This document shows, in pieces, positions 34,400 to 45,800 of a stretch of 64,000 bases of DNA. The stretch's first letter is position 1. Every line of letters starts with the position of its first letter. Below the pieces are notes generated by a model. The model had not been told where the DNA came from. It made no database searches and worked only from the letters and a program-made list of their open reading frames with translations. Origin of the DNA: Neoceratodus forsteri (taxonomy: Eukaryota > Chordata > Ceratodontiformes > Ceratodontidae); contig CM057451.1 of NCBI GenBank assembly GCA_016271365.2, forward strand, positions 493,509,501 through 493,573,500, written 5' to 3'. The position numbers and the translations under genes are program-made.

Positions 34400-37300
34400 T
34401 TTTTATTTGTTTATTTAGCTTTTGTTTTCCAGGTAAGCACACTAGACAGACAGGTACCTATTTTCAGGAGCGACCCAGGAGAGTTACAAAGTCAAAACAA
34501 TACTTCAGAGACAAGGTAACAATTAGTCAATACGGTACAGTACAGTGCAGGCAGAGAGCCCAAGCAAATAACATATAGTGGAACATGGTAGCAACAGGTT
34601 CAACATGGTGCAAACAGGAAATAGGCAGCAGAATTGCAGCCAGGTAGAAAATACAAAGTAGGTGCAGCAAGTAGGGCATGGTGGCCACTGGAGGTGGCCA
34701 AAGGGGCAACCAGATGTCAGTGGAGCCTTTTCGAGGAGTGCAGTCAATATGATGGCTCACAAGCTGTCGGAGGACATCCGGGCAACCTGGAGGGGAGGGC
34801 GACTAGGAGCAGAGGCAGGCTGATGCTTGTTTTAGGTGGTCCCAAAGGGAGGACCTGAAACTCCGGTGGGAGGGGGCAGTCCTTACATGAGCAGGGAGTT
34901 GATTCCAATCTCTGGGGGCAAGGGCACTGCAAGCCTGGTCCCCTGTACGGGAGCGGGTTTTTGGGACCACGAGGGCCTGGGAATCAGTAGACCTCAGTCG
35001 ATAACCAGAGGGGACAGATTTGAGCAGATCAGCGAGTGCAGGAGGAGTGGATGACCAGAGGATGTTTTTTCCGTGAAATTGCCCAAGACAAAGGATCAAT
35101 GGTTACTAGGGGAGAGCCAGTCCAGCCTCGCATAGAGCTGACAGTGGTGGGTGAGACAGGGAGCTGATAGAGCGAAGTGACAAATATTGTTGTACGCTGT
35201 GTCCCATTTTATAAGCGAGGTTTCGGGGGCATTCATGTAGGAGGGGAGCCCATAACAGAGCGTGGGAAGAAGCACCCCTTTGGCAATGGTGAGCCAGGCC
35301 ACAGGGGTGAGGCAGCTCTTTTCCCTGTATGCCAGGCCCAGTTTGTAGTTAGTGGTCCTGCAGGAGTTTTGTATGTGCAGGGAGAGGTCCAGCTGGGGGT
35401 CAAGGGTAACCCCCAGGTACGTGAAGGGAGTCTACCACCTTAATAGGGGCATTGTCCATTCCAACAACTTCCAGAGGTTCCAGGTACACGACCTTCTTGG
35501 CACGGGACCCTAATAGCATGACCTGTGTCTTCTGGAGGTTGTCAACCAGCTTGTTTGCCATAAGCCAAGATTGAATGCAGGCAAAATCAGAGATGAGTCT
35601 TATGTTTATGTCCCTCGTTTCATGGGAACTGGCCAGAAGCACAAGATCATCAGCATAAAGGGTAGCAAGCCCAGAGGCAGGTACCGCAGGCAATTTGTTA
35701 ACAAAGACTGAGAACAGTAGGAGACCAAGGACAGACCCCTGGGAAACTCCACGAGTTACAGGGACAAGCTCAGAAAGGGTTTGTTGGAACCTTGTGCACT
35801 GTTGTCTGTCCAAGAGGTAATTTGCAAACCAGGCTAGGACAGGGGTGGAAAGACTGAGAGACTGGAGAGCAGCCCCCAATAGAGAGTGATCAACTAAATC
35901 AAAGGCCTTAGTCAGGTCAATAAAAATGGCACCCATGAGTTTGCCTTGGTCAGTCGCTGCCCTGATGGTGGAGGTGACCTGGGCAAGGGCAGTGGAGGTG
36001 CTGTGTCCTTCCGGAACCCATGCTGCACAGGGGACAGGAGGACATGGGTCTGGAGGAAGTGAGAGAGCTGGGAGGATACTACCTTTTCCAGAAGTCTGTT
36101 AACTGCAGATAGTATCGCTATGGGGCAGTAGTTATCCAGGTTTTGGGATCACCACACTTGAAGACAGGGGTAACCCATGCCACCTTCCATATGGCTGGGA
36201 CAGATCCAGCTATAAGGAAGGAGTTCAGGATATGTGTAATGGGCCATGCTAGAAGGGGGGTCCCCAGTCTGAACAATTTGGGCTCAAGACTGTCATTCCC
36301 AGCTCCAGTGTGAGGGGATAGCCCAGCCAGGAGCATCCGTGTATCCTTGCAGGAGACAGCTTTAAAATAGAAGGAAGGGGTGGAGGACTGGGCAGTGTGT
36401 TGTCAGTGGGGCCCGGGTCATTGCCTACAGGGGATGAGGGGGCATGGGCAGGTTGATCAGTGAACAGGACGTTGGAGGCATTTGCTATAGTCCGGGTATT
36501 ATTGCAGCTGACTCCATTGATATGCATGTCAGAGACTTGGGGGCGGGCAGACCCACTGACGGTATGCTTGATGGTGTACCAGAAGCACCTGGGTTCCTTA
36601 GCTGACTCTACGAGTGAGGTTTTACAGAAATAACTCTTTGCAGAGCGGATCGCCCACTTACACGTGTTTCTGAGCTGCCTATGGTCCTCATAGTCTTTTT
36701 TTCCCCGAAGGCCTTAAATTTATACCAGGTTTTATCCCTGAGATTCATCTGGACAAACAGACCTCCATGCAGCCATTTTGTGACTGTGCCCCTCACTCTT
36801 CTTTTAATGAGTGGGGCATGTCTATCTTGTAGGGGGATGAAGAGGGATAGAAAGCGGTCAAGAGCAGCAGATGGGTCTCTACTTGCATAGACTGAGGACC
36901 AGTCAGACAGGCCGAGTTTGGCAAGGAAGTTATTGTGATTAAATTTAGAGTAGTCCCGCATTTGAATAACTTTTGGAGGGATACTGGTCATAATGACTTT
37001 CCAGATACAGTAGGTCGGGGAATGGTCCGCAATGGAGTCAGAGAAGAGGCTAGAGGCAGTGATGCGATCAGGCCTGTTGCTCAGCATCCAGTCAAGAAGA
37101 GTGCCTTTTCCCCTTGAGGGGAGGACCTGGTGGGCACTGTGATAAGTTGACCTAGGGCAAGACCAGACAGATGGGGTTTGTAAATTTAGCATTTACGCTC
37201 AGCCAGCTAAGGTTGAAATCTCTGAATAATAGGAGTTCATTTGTGCGTACCTTGGGACTGAGGCAGTCGAGGAGATAGGAGAGGCCCCGTGTTCCACACT

Positions 37301-37690
37301 TTAGTGGGTTATACACACAGGCCAGGTGGAGCTTCTTGGCATTGCCCAGTACAAGAAGGGCATGCAGGAACTCACACGAGAGTGGAGGGGGGTGAGGTAT
37401 GACAGTCACCTTGAGGTGGGGTTTGAAATAGAGCAGCAGGCCACCACCCCGTTTGTTTCCCATTCTGTCCTGTCTTATCAAAAGATAGCCTGGGAGGGTG
37501 CAGACAGAGTCAGGGTGGACAGGTTTAAGCCAGGATTCAGAGATCCCCAGGATGTCTGGGTTGTAGAGGGCAACCCAGGCCGTTAGTTCTGAGAGGTTGG
37601 CGAGTAGGCTGCGGACATTTAGGTGGGCAATCTTTAGGCCCTTAGTGGACTGCCACTGTGGGGTAGCATGCTGGGAGGGGAGGGAGGGTA
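34400..37690 (-). mobile_element. L2-like LINE, nearly complete ORF2 region
   Basis: A 3.3-kb minus-strand LINE running from just before the endonuclease to an (AAATAAA) tail at 34,400. Its last ~68 bp are shared with the SINEs at 5,701, 44,784 and 61,876 and with the LINE at 898. It is nested within the 7.8-kb inverted-repeat element, so it is younger. Confidence 0.8.
34803..37660 (-). pseudogene. L2-like ORF2: endonuclease and reverse transcriptase (broken)
   Basis: Read on the minus strand from 37,660: endonuclease start LKIAHLNVRSLLANL, DILGISESWLKP, NKRGGGLLLYF (37,152-37,481), LACVYNPL, and SIADHSPTYCIW (36,608-37,192). After the linker, the reverse transcriptase shows FIDLTKAFDLVDH (motif A), RGVSQGSVLGLLLF (B) and YADDLVLLA (C; 35,400-35,936), with NLQKTQVMLLG after it. 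The C-terminus at 34,803-35,099 has ALAPRDWNQLPAHVR. At least five frame changes or stops, including near 37,170, 36,560, 36,118, 35,400 and 35,100. Key catalytic residues of RT motifs A and C are still encoded. No ORF1 is present. Confidence 0.8.
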
Positions 37691-38486
37691 GACTATGAAC
37701 CGTACAATGCCACTCACACAGTTGGATTAAAATAGGCTGACGGTTATGTGTGCAGGACTCTGCACAAACAAGTGGGTTTGATCAGCCAAGAAGCAGTGAG
37801 ATTGATTTGTGCGACAGAGTCAATTAAAATAGTACTGTGGCTATTCGGCAGAGACTCACCTACCAACCTTCCAAGCGGAAGATAGATTCTATATAAAGAA
37901 ATACAGATATCTGTGTATCAGATTACAGATTTTGGGCCTGTCCACAGTCTCACTTACTTGAACTTGTATTAACAGTTCTACCAATAGGGATTAAGATAAT
38001 CGGGAGTAGAAACACAATGGAGCAGAAATCAGTATAGGGACTAAAAGATTTTGACAGTTAGTAATTTACAGTTCTGACAGTTAATACTTTACAGTTCTAG
38101 TTGCAGGTGATACAATCTAGCAGGCAGATAGATACACAGTCCCTAAAATTTACATGGGTAGACAGATCATACAGCAAAGCGTAGAAGACAAGACACTAAG
38201 CCAAGGGGGTTTAAAGGTCAAAAAGTATCAACAATATTTCCAGTAGAAGATAGCATATTCCATTTATGCCATACCTCCAAAAAAGTGAAAAAAAATGTCA
38301 TTTCCTGCCATTTTTTGCTGATTATAAAAAATCTAAAAGGTATCAAATAAAGAAACACCACTCATTTGGTAGATATTTTTGTATTGGACAACTTTTGTGC
38401 TCAAAGTACCATGCTATACTATTTCATTGTAAAGCTATTTCCATTTGTTTGCTGCAAAAGGTAAAAAAAAAATTTAATTTTCTGCA

Positions 38487-39065
38487 TTTTTTTTTGCTTG
38501 CTCTTTTTATCCCCTACCACCCAGCTGCCCATTCCTTCAGGTGGCCATTCCATCCACCACTCTCCCATTTTTGCCATCCACTGCCCCTATTGACCAACTG
38601 ACCCAATGTATCCCTTCATCTGTGGGCCCCCTTACCTGTGGGGGGCAACCTGGAGCAGAGATCAAAGTGCCCGGAGGCACTTCCTTGCATCTATGCTGGG
38701 CAGTGAGAGTGCAGCTTAGGGGCTGTCCTGGCTTCGTGGCAGAGAGGTGGACTGCTGTCATCCGAATGGCTCCGGTGGCCATTTTTCTGTTTTTACTGCC
38801 CTCCCACACCCACCCTGATTGGGCCCTGAGCTAAGTGGTGACCTGAGGCAGGCATGTGTGGGTGCATGTCGAAGCTTCACATTACACATCCCCAGTCAGC
38901 CTCCAGGTGCTGAGGCCAATCCCAATTTCCCTGGAGGGAAGCATCCAATGAATGCTCTGGAATCCCTCCCTACTGGTCTCCGCTCCTGACACCTGGGCTT
39001 GGGGCGCAAACCTGAGTCTCCAGTGTGCCGAGTGAAGCCCTTCGCTTGGCGCCATGGAGCTGGCT
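38487..39065 (-). mobile_element. tRNA-derived SINE (family 2), in the right arm
   Basis: The minus-strand head 'gccagctccatggcgccaag' at 39,065 and a B-box-like 'caggtttgcgcccc' ~60 bp on, with a T-rich end at 38,487-38,515 (its poly(A)). It is inserted at the end of subrepeat 2 of the right arm, a different subrepeat from the left-arm SINE. Confidence 0.7.
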
Positions 39066-39628
39066 GTTGTTTTTTTTCTAATTATAAAAGAAACACCACT
39101 CATTTTGTAGATATTTTTTTGCTGAACAAATGTCATGCTCACAGTACAATGCTATCGTTTTTTGTTTTAAAGTTATTTGCATTTGTTTGTTAAAAAAGTG
39201 ACAAGAAATTGAATTTTCTGCTGCTTTTTTTTCTAATTAAAAAAAAACTAAAGGGTATCTATAAATGAAACACCACTCATTTTGTAGACATTTTTATTCT
39301 GAACAACTTTTGTGCTTATAGTACCATGCTAACATTTTTTTTTATTTTAAAGTTATTTGCATTTGAATACGGTTAGTAGAGCTAGAATACATCTGCACAG
39401 CTGGCATCTCTCTCATGCATGACATCATCACAGCAGCCATTTTAGTATTCTGAGACAAGGATTTTTGAATCAGAAGAGGCTGTGTTTACAACTTTCAGAT
39501 GCTATGAAACTGCATTTATCCTACTTTAATAAATGCAGTTTCAGTATAAATGTAAACAGCCTCTCATTTACAAGCCAATGGAGTAATTAAAAAAAATGTG
39601 TATAAAGGATTGTTTAGGTGTCCTTTAA

Positions 39629-40620
39629 GTGGCTCTCTTCTAGTTGAATACCATGAACAGTGCCCATTTTTCATTTTTCTTTCTGAATAATTAATTGGCT
39701 ATTATTTGTGGTATTTGGGAAATACTATTTATTACTCACACACAACTTATTTCCACTGCATCTATTTGCTTAAAAATTCTTCTCACTGAAACTACTTCTT
39801 TCTGTCAATAAAAAATGCATTATAAGTACACTTATTTAGTAAGGTGTATTTCCAGTGCATCGATACATTGAAAGTATATCAATATGAGGTAAACATGTCC
39901 ACCTGAATCCAACTTTTCATTTAGAAACCTAGTTAAGTTATAAGCCCTGACAGTTTCTGCGTAAAACCTTTCTAAAGATAATTGCTTTAAAAATGCCTAA
40001 CTTGTGAGCCATACAGCTAGAAACTTAAAAAGCCACAGACGACACAAGAAGAACTTTGAAGAACAAAATATATGGACACAAAGCAGCTTATAATTACTGG
40101 TGACCTCCTTTAACACATGGCTTCAGTGCAAGTTTCAAATGCCATAATAACCGGACTTCCCAGTTATTACGGTGTTCTGAGATGACTTCCAACACAGTTC
40201 TGTTCTTGCCACAAATAAACACTGTCTCGAGATCGCAGTTTCAGGCCACCGACCGTTAGTGGCTCGCACAACTGTCCAAGTGCTCACTCTCTCACTGTCC
40301 ATTGGCTCATTTCACACCACAACAGCAGTTCTCTGTAAACAAAAGTAAAAAAGAAAGGCAAGTCGGTTCACGCTTCTGACTGATTCAGAAAGGCAACAAT
40401 GTATTTTACAGCAGCAAAATCAGAACACCGCCAGAAAAACAGGTAGCGATATGAAGCTATTCAATCTATTTTTAGCTGAGAAAAATGAGACCAGAAGTCT
40501 GTTAGAAATCCCACCCATAGACCTGGATGTACTCCTAGCAGAGTTCACATTCTGTACAAAAACAAAATGACAGTTCTGAGTACGAACTAAGCACTATAAG
40601 GTGAATACTAGCTAGTATTG
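39629..40620. other. No gene seen
   Basis: AT-rich unique-looking sequence with no tandem repeats or known motifs. Confidence 0.5.
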
Positions 40621-40627
40621 ACAGACA

Positions 40628-41714
40628 TTGCAATCAATAAAATACCCTATCTCAATCTTCCAAAGTGCCAACACTGAATTTGTGGAGACTAAACAAACAC
40701 TGAGGGCCAAGCAGAGATACCTAAAAAAACTGATCAAAGGTAACAGGCCCCTCAAAGCACAGCCTCTTACTGATGAGGACATTAACCTTCTGTATAGTAG
40801 TGAAACCATTTCAATAAAAAATCCAACTGGCTTGCTAAATTTCCTTTTTTCTTCACATTGACCTCCATTTTGGGCTCCACACAAAGGAGCAGCATGATTT
40901 GAGATGGGGTGATATAACAGAGGATGATGATGCAGACGTCCACCACTACCCAGAGTATAGAGAACGCCAGATGAAAACTAGAACTGGCAAAAACATCCAT
41001 GATGTCAGACCAGTGTGTCCCAAGTTATATGAAAACACAGCAACACCAGATCCCAATCCACTGCTAACATATGATATTTATAAAGTCAACAGTCCCCAGA
41101 GCACACTTACAGATGATAGCCCATTCTACCTCACTCTTAATATAAATTTCAAATCAGACCAATCCCTGTGGTTCAGAAACATGAAGATTGGGATGAATAA
41201 ATTAAGACAAATGATGGAGCGAATGAAATTGCCAACTGGCATACCACAGGAAAAGCAAAATATGAACCACAGCACCGGTAAAACAGTAATACAACAACTA
41301 ATAGATGCTAACATAGCACTCACAGAAGTACAACAAATTTCTGATCCAGAAGCAAATGATCAAATTTCTGGACATAAAAACTTGCAAAGCATCAATAATT
41401 ATTCTATGTTGAGAGAGAAAAAACAAAGACTTATTTCTAACATTTGCAATCATCTGGCAGATGGCTCAATAACCCCTAGTATCTCTGCAGCCATCAAAGA
41501 AATCCAGAACCCAGTAATTTCTCCTGCAAGATCTCCAACTGTGAGGTGCCTGAATGCTTCAACAGTTTCCACAGACCTATCAATGCACAGGCTACAAACA
41601 TTGTTTGGGCCCAACTGTGTCTTTAATCGAGGAGTGTCCATAAACATCAACCACTACCAGAGTCCTCCTAAGAGAAGGCATCCCTGCATATTGTATGACA
41701 CAGACTCAAGCTAA
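40628..41714 (+). pseudogene. Crypton-type tyrosine recombinase relic (KIAA1958/DUF3504-like)
   Basis: A tyrosine recombinase of the kind carried by Crypton DNA transposons and co-opted as KIAA1958- and ZMYM-like vertebrate genes. Frame 1 (40,628-40,861): LRAKQRYLKKL, AQPLTDEDINLLY, NPTGLLNFLF. A one-base shift at the T6 run (40,845-40,850) moves to frame 2, which is open to the TAA at 41,712: HFGLHTKEQHDLRWGDI, ERQMKTRTG, DVRPVCPKLYE, DSPFYLTLN, NHSTGKTVIQQLIDANI, ISGHKNLQSINNYS. In active relatives the first box has Arg (GLR) and the second HSxRK; here they are His and Gly. The later His and the Tyr are kept. The C-terminus (VFNRGVSININ ... DTDSS) also resembles the family tail. A GTAAGTG donor-like word follows at 41,728. 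Either a dead Crypton or a decayed co-opted exon. Confidence 0.75.
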
Positions 41715-42320
41715 TGCCCACATCTAGGTAAGTGTAACTCTAGAAGCACAGTCGTAGTGTTTCTTTTGCCTAGTTTAAGTAAAGAATTGCAAATTATCAA
41801 CTGAGAAAATAGATGGAAATCTGTAATCAAAAACGTAATTTTCAGACACTCTTTAACTTTTTTCTGACCACAGCACCTCCGGAAACTGTTTCCTGACCCT
41901 GTCATGAAGACGCACTGCTAAAGAAACAGCATGACAGTCCACCAACAGAGAATATTTAAAATCCCATAAGTAGAACTTTTTCTGATTTTCTGCCTGTTTT
42001 TAAAATGTTTTAGACTGCTAGCATTTCACAATGAACTGCCTGTGTTACAGAAACCGAACAGAGAAATGGTTCGGTATGGACTCCAGCTGTTAATGTTCAG
42101 CAAAGTTGTTTAATGTTCAGCAAAGTTGTTTTTTAATTGTTTCAACACTCATTTCCAGATGAAAATGACAGTTGTTGTTAAATTCCAGTCCAGTACAAGT
42201 TTAAAAAAGTGCAGTTCAAGTAAATGCACCGAATGCCAAAGTTTAATTTTGTCTCTGTCCCTAATTAAATAATCACAAACGTCCCTGCACCAGCAATTAT
42301 AAAAAATGTCTATGTAACAT
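41715..42320. other. No gene seen
   Basis: AT-rich. A 21-bp direct duplication ('taatgttcagcaaagttgtt') lies at 42,091-42,131. Confidence 0.5.
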
Positions 42321-42444
42321 TTGTTTTATGTATGTTTTTTTGCTCACCCTTAGTGTGTGGTGCCTTCATAAACCTTTCGAGCTTCACTCTCGAGGTTTAT
42401 GTGGCATCACACACCTCGGGTGAGTAAAAAAATACATAACACAC
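42321..42444. repeat. Palindromic element, apex family copy 2
   Basis: Arms pair around a centre near 42,385: 'ctcacccttagtgtgtggtg' with 'catcacacacctcgggtgag', then 'cataaacc' with 'ggtttatg'. The apex is ctttcgagcttcactctcgagg. The outer arms ('ttatgtat' / 'atacataa') extend the hairpin to about 124 bp. Confidence 0.85.
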
Positions 42445-42499
42445 AGTTTTATAGCCATTATTCTCTATATAATTAATGGGTTGTGTTTTTTTCCCATTG

Positions 42500-42840
42500 A
42501 AAAAGCCGTGACAGCTCTTTGTGTCAGATTGTCAGCGGTACCTCAGAAGAGTGAGTGGTCCAGATCCCTGCTGTGTGCTAAGGTTTTCCATTTTTTTAAT
42601 TTTAAAAATAGCTTCGATCCCTTGTCGGTGGCACCCACAAGGGAAGCCACATACGCAATCTCACACTCTCCATTGGGCTGAACGAGACAGGAGCATTGAG
42701 AGCAGCAAGGCCCCCAAGTCATCCCTCCTACTACCTGTCTCCAGCACCCCTCGCCAGCCAGCATCTCTTGCCTCCTACTCCTCTAACTTCACCCCAGACT
42801 GGGGCGGTGAGTAGGTGGTAGCACCACTGGCCAGGTGCTG
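42500..42840. other. Unassigned GC-rich block
   Basis: A GC-richer stretch with overlapping short frames on both strands (42,481-42,681, 42,521-42,814, 42,543-42,764). It could be part of a SINE. No motif recognised. Confidence 0.3.
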
Positions 42841-42919
42841 ACAATGTCGATTAAAATAAGTAAAACATTTTTATTTCCACACTGCAGTTTGTGAAAAAAA
42901 TGCAACCCCTTAAATTATA

Positions 42920-43086
42920 TAAAATAAAATATGGAGTGCAGTATATACTCTTGAATTTAACACACACCCTCATTGTTGGATGGCTATCATAAACCCCTCA
43001 GGCTTCACCCTCGGGGTTTATGTGCCATCCAACAACTCAGGTATGTATTCAATTCTCATAACACACTGCACCCCATACTTTATCCA
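42920..43086. repeat. Palindromic element, apex family copy 3
   Basis: Centre near 43,006. 'gttggatggc' with 'gccatccaac', 'cataaacccc' with 'ggggtttatg', and outer 'tatggagtgcagt' with 'actgcaccccata'. The apex ccctcaggcttcaccctcgggg matches the other two copies in plan but the arms differ. Confidence 0.85.
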
Positions 43087-43089
43087 AAA

Positions 43090-43689
43090 TATATTTCTTA
43101 TTAGCTCTGTATTTCTTATCTCCATTAATTATTACTGAGGTCAGATGCATAAAAACAGAAGAGTTGCTCCCTGAGGGTTCATCAGCTCCTGCTGCTTCTT
43201 CCCAACCTGATGTCAAATAATGTGCTTGTGACATCATGGTTACTCCCATAGCAATAGACTGTGATGTCACAACAGAGCACTGTGATGTCAAGTAGGGAGT
43301 AAGTTACAGAGGCAGATGAGCTCTAAGAGATAAAGATCCTGTTATTGTGGGAATTTCTTTAGTAATAAATAATGAAGAGGAGAAATATATAGAAGATATG
43401 TGAAATACAAGCTGAATTGTGTCAACCTGTTACGTTTTCCAAAGTTTTGTTCAAAGGCGTCAGCTGCTCTTTAATTTAAACAAGCATTTGTCAATACCGA
43501 ATGTTCACTGATGGTATTGCTGTTGTACTGGGGCTTGCTTCTACACATCTTTACTATATATTTACCTAGGATACAGCAGATGAGTTGCAATATCTCATTT
43601 TCAGTGATTTCTTGCTTTGACACATTGTTAGATTGTAATTACCCAGGGTAGGGCAGGTGAGAGGCAATATCTACTTTTAAGTGGGCTCC
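43090..43689. other. No gene seen
   Basis: Unassigned. The word 'tgtgatgtcacaacagagca' and its repeat near 43,260-43,290 are short direct repeats. Confidence 0.4.
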
Positions 43690-45800
43690 CACATTTTTTA
43701 TCCCAAATGTCCAACAATCTTTTTATGACCTGATGTTATGATCAAGACAGATGGAATTTTTAAAATCCCATCTGAAAGGTGATTTCACTGTTTGACTGTG
43801 GCAACAAGTTTCAGAGGTGATTTGAAAACATGACACCTGCCATGTTCCGGAGGTGGGGTAACACGAGGGATATATTGAATATTAGGGGCCAAAATCTGCA
43901 AAAATAAAGTTATGAGTAAATGTTGGAATAATTTGTTTCCTCATAACTCGTTTTTTCACATTTTTACACAACATTTTCAACATATAATCTTTTTTATAAT
44001 AACTGGGTCTTCCTTTTTGTCATAGAAAAACTGTGGCGTTATTTGCCATAATAAAGGAGTGTTTATTATGGCAAACACACACAGAGTTTTCTTTGCTCTG
44101 CACATGCACCCACCACAGGTCTTCCTCCTGGACCACTGGATGCCTCATCTTACCACTGGAAACAGAACCACCACTCGGACTCGGCAGTAAGTGACTCCCA
44201 GAAATAAAATGAAGACATTATAAAACAAAAAAAAACACTAACATTTCAGCTGGGGGCAGAAATAAATGATTTAAAAATGTTTAAATAAAAAATAAAAAAG
44301 GCTGTGGGCCATGCACTCGAACTTCAGTGGATTGAGGCCATGGCACAGGAAAGTCTTTTTTTATTTTATATAATTGCTGTGACCCAAGAGGAAGACCCAA
44401 CAATTATATAAAATAAAATATGGGGTAGTGTGTGTAAACTTGAAGTTTACACACACCCTTGGGGTTAGATGCATTTTGTTAACCCCTAATGGTTATGTGT
44501 AAAAGCTGAGGTCAAAATATTGAAAATTACCAGTTACAAGCGTGCGTTGAAAAAGTGTATGTAGACTCATAACTTTGTTGTTTTCTCATATTTTTACCCC
44601 AGATTTTAAACATAGTCATCTTTTGACCCCACATAGCCTTCTTATGAGCCAACCTCATGAACAAGGACAGAGAATATTTTCAAATCCTAGCCAAAAGGTG
44701 ATTTTGTGTCACCAGGTCAAAAACACATTTTGAACAGGATTTGAAAAATGACAGCTGTCACATTCATGAGATGCTGTGAAGAATCCCCACACCAGGCACT
44801 TGGGTTAATATCCCAGTACTGACGCTGCAGTGCAGCATGAGGGGGTGCTGTACTCCTGAAGTGCTGTCTTTCAGATGAGATGTTAAACCGAGGTCCCATC
44901 TGCCTGTTCTGGTGGTAGTTCAGGTGGGTGTTAAAGATCCCATGGCACTTATTGAAAAAAGTAGGGGAGTTTCCCCTGTGCCCTGGCCAAATTTCCCCAC
45001 ATTCACTAAAAATACCACCAACAGCTTAATCTGGTTCAAGGTCAGTTGGCATTCATCTGTATGCCCCTCCCCCTTGGTCATGCCTGAAAATAGGCAAGAA
45101 TTTATCTAGTGCACTTACCCAATCAATAAAAACTAAATAAATAGATTAACTGAATAAATAAATGGCTGTACTGAAAATTTGATGTCCAAAAATTGAAAAT
45201 GACCAAAGTTACAAACCTGCATTTGCAAATTTCAATGTAGGCTCATAACTTTGTTATTTTAATATTTTTGCCCCAAATTATCAGCATAGCCTTCTTATGA
45301 CCTGACCACATGAACAAGTGCAGAAAAAATGTTCAACTCCTGCCTGAAAGGTGATTTCACACAGGGACTGCAAAATCACGTTTTGGAACAATAGAAAGCA
45401 TTCTGGCCAGGATATGAAAAATTACAACTGTCACATTCATGAGGTGCTGTGAAGAAATAACTATGTTGAACATTTGGGGTCAGAATATTGAAAATTACCA
45501 AAGTTATGAGCCTATGTTCACAAATTTCAGTGTAGGCTCATAATTTTTTTTTTTTTTATTATTTTTACACCAATTGTTCAACATAGCCTTCTTATGTCCA
45601 CGCCTCATGAACAAGAGCAGAGAAAATGTTTAACTCCTGACCAAAAGGTGATTTCATGCTGTGACCACAAAATCACCTTTTGGGACAGAATTGCCTAAAT
45701 TCACTGCAATTATTCATGAGGTAGGGTCCCAAAAAAAATGTTGAAAATTTGGGACAAAAATATTTAAAAATGGCCAAGCTATGCCACTACGTTCAAAACC
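43690..45800. repeat. Tandem array of palindromic satellite monomers, copy B
   Basis: Several ~300-330-bp monomers of the same family as 4,960-6,170. In 45,545-45,780 the dyad centre is near 45,660: 'ccaaaaggtgattt' with 'aaatcaccttttgg', 'cctcatgaa' with 'ttcatgagg', 'gttcaacat' with 'atgttgaa'. Extra small palindromes interrupt it at 44,050-44,075 (ttgccataataaa / tttattatggcaa) and 44,425-44,455 (gtgtgtaaact / agtttacacac), and a SINE at 44,784. Confidence 0.75.
44784..45163 (+). mobile_element. SINE copy 2, with L2-like LINE tail
   Basis: About 380 bp, nearly the same sequence and the same 5' start as the copy at 5,701, interrupting the satellite at a different monomer position. It keeps the T-arm-like 'tgggttaatatccca', the central 'ttaaaccgaggtcccatctg', and the LINE-like tail ending AAATAAATAAATGG. 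Confidence 0.75.

Larger units (their letters stand above)
31801..39624. mobile_element. 7.8-kb TTAA-flanked element with long terminal inverted repeats
   Basis: TTAA lies at 31,797-31,800 and 39,625-39,628. Ends read ATGACACCTAACCATC and, inverted, AGGACACCTAAACAATC. Arms (31,801-33,215 and 38,222-39,624) are inverted complements, e.g. 'tttacatttatactgaaac' (31,877) against 'gtttcagtataaatgtaaa' (39,538). Each arm holds three ~178-bp subrepeats starting 'caaatgcaaataacttta' (32,067, 32,812, 32,990; inverted near 39,365, 39,185, 38,447). Without their SINEs the arms are about 840 bp each. No transposase of its own is visible; the interior holds a later LINE and a 148-bp tandem repeat. TTAA suggests piggyBac-type mobilisation. 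Confidence 0.8.
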
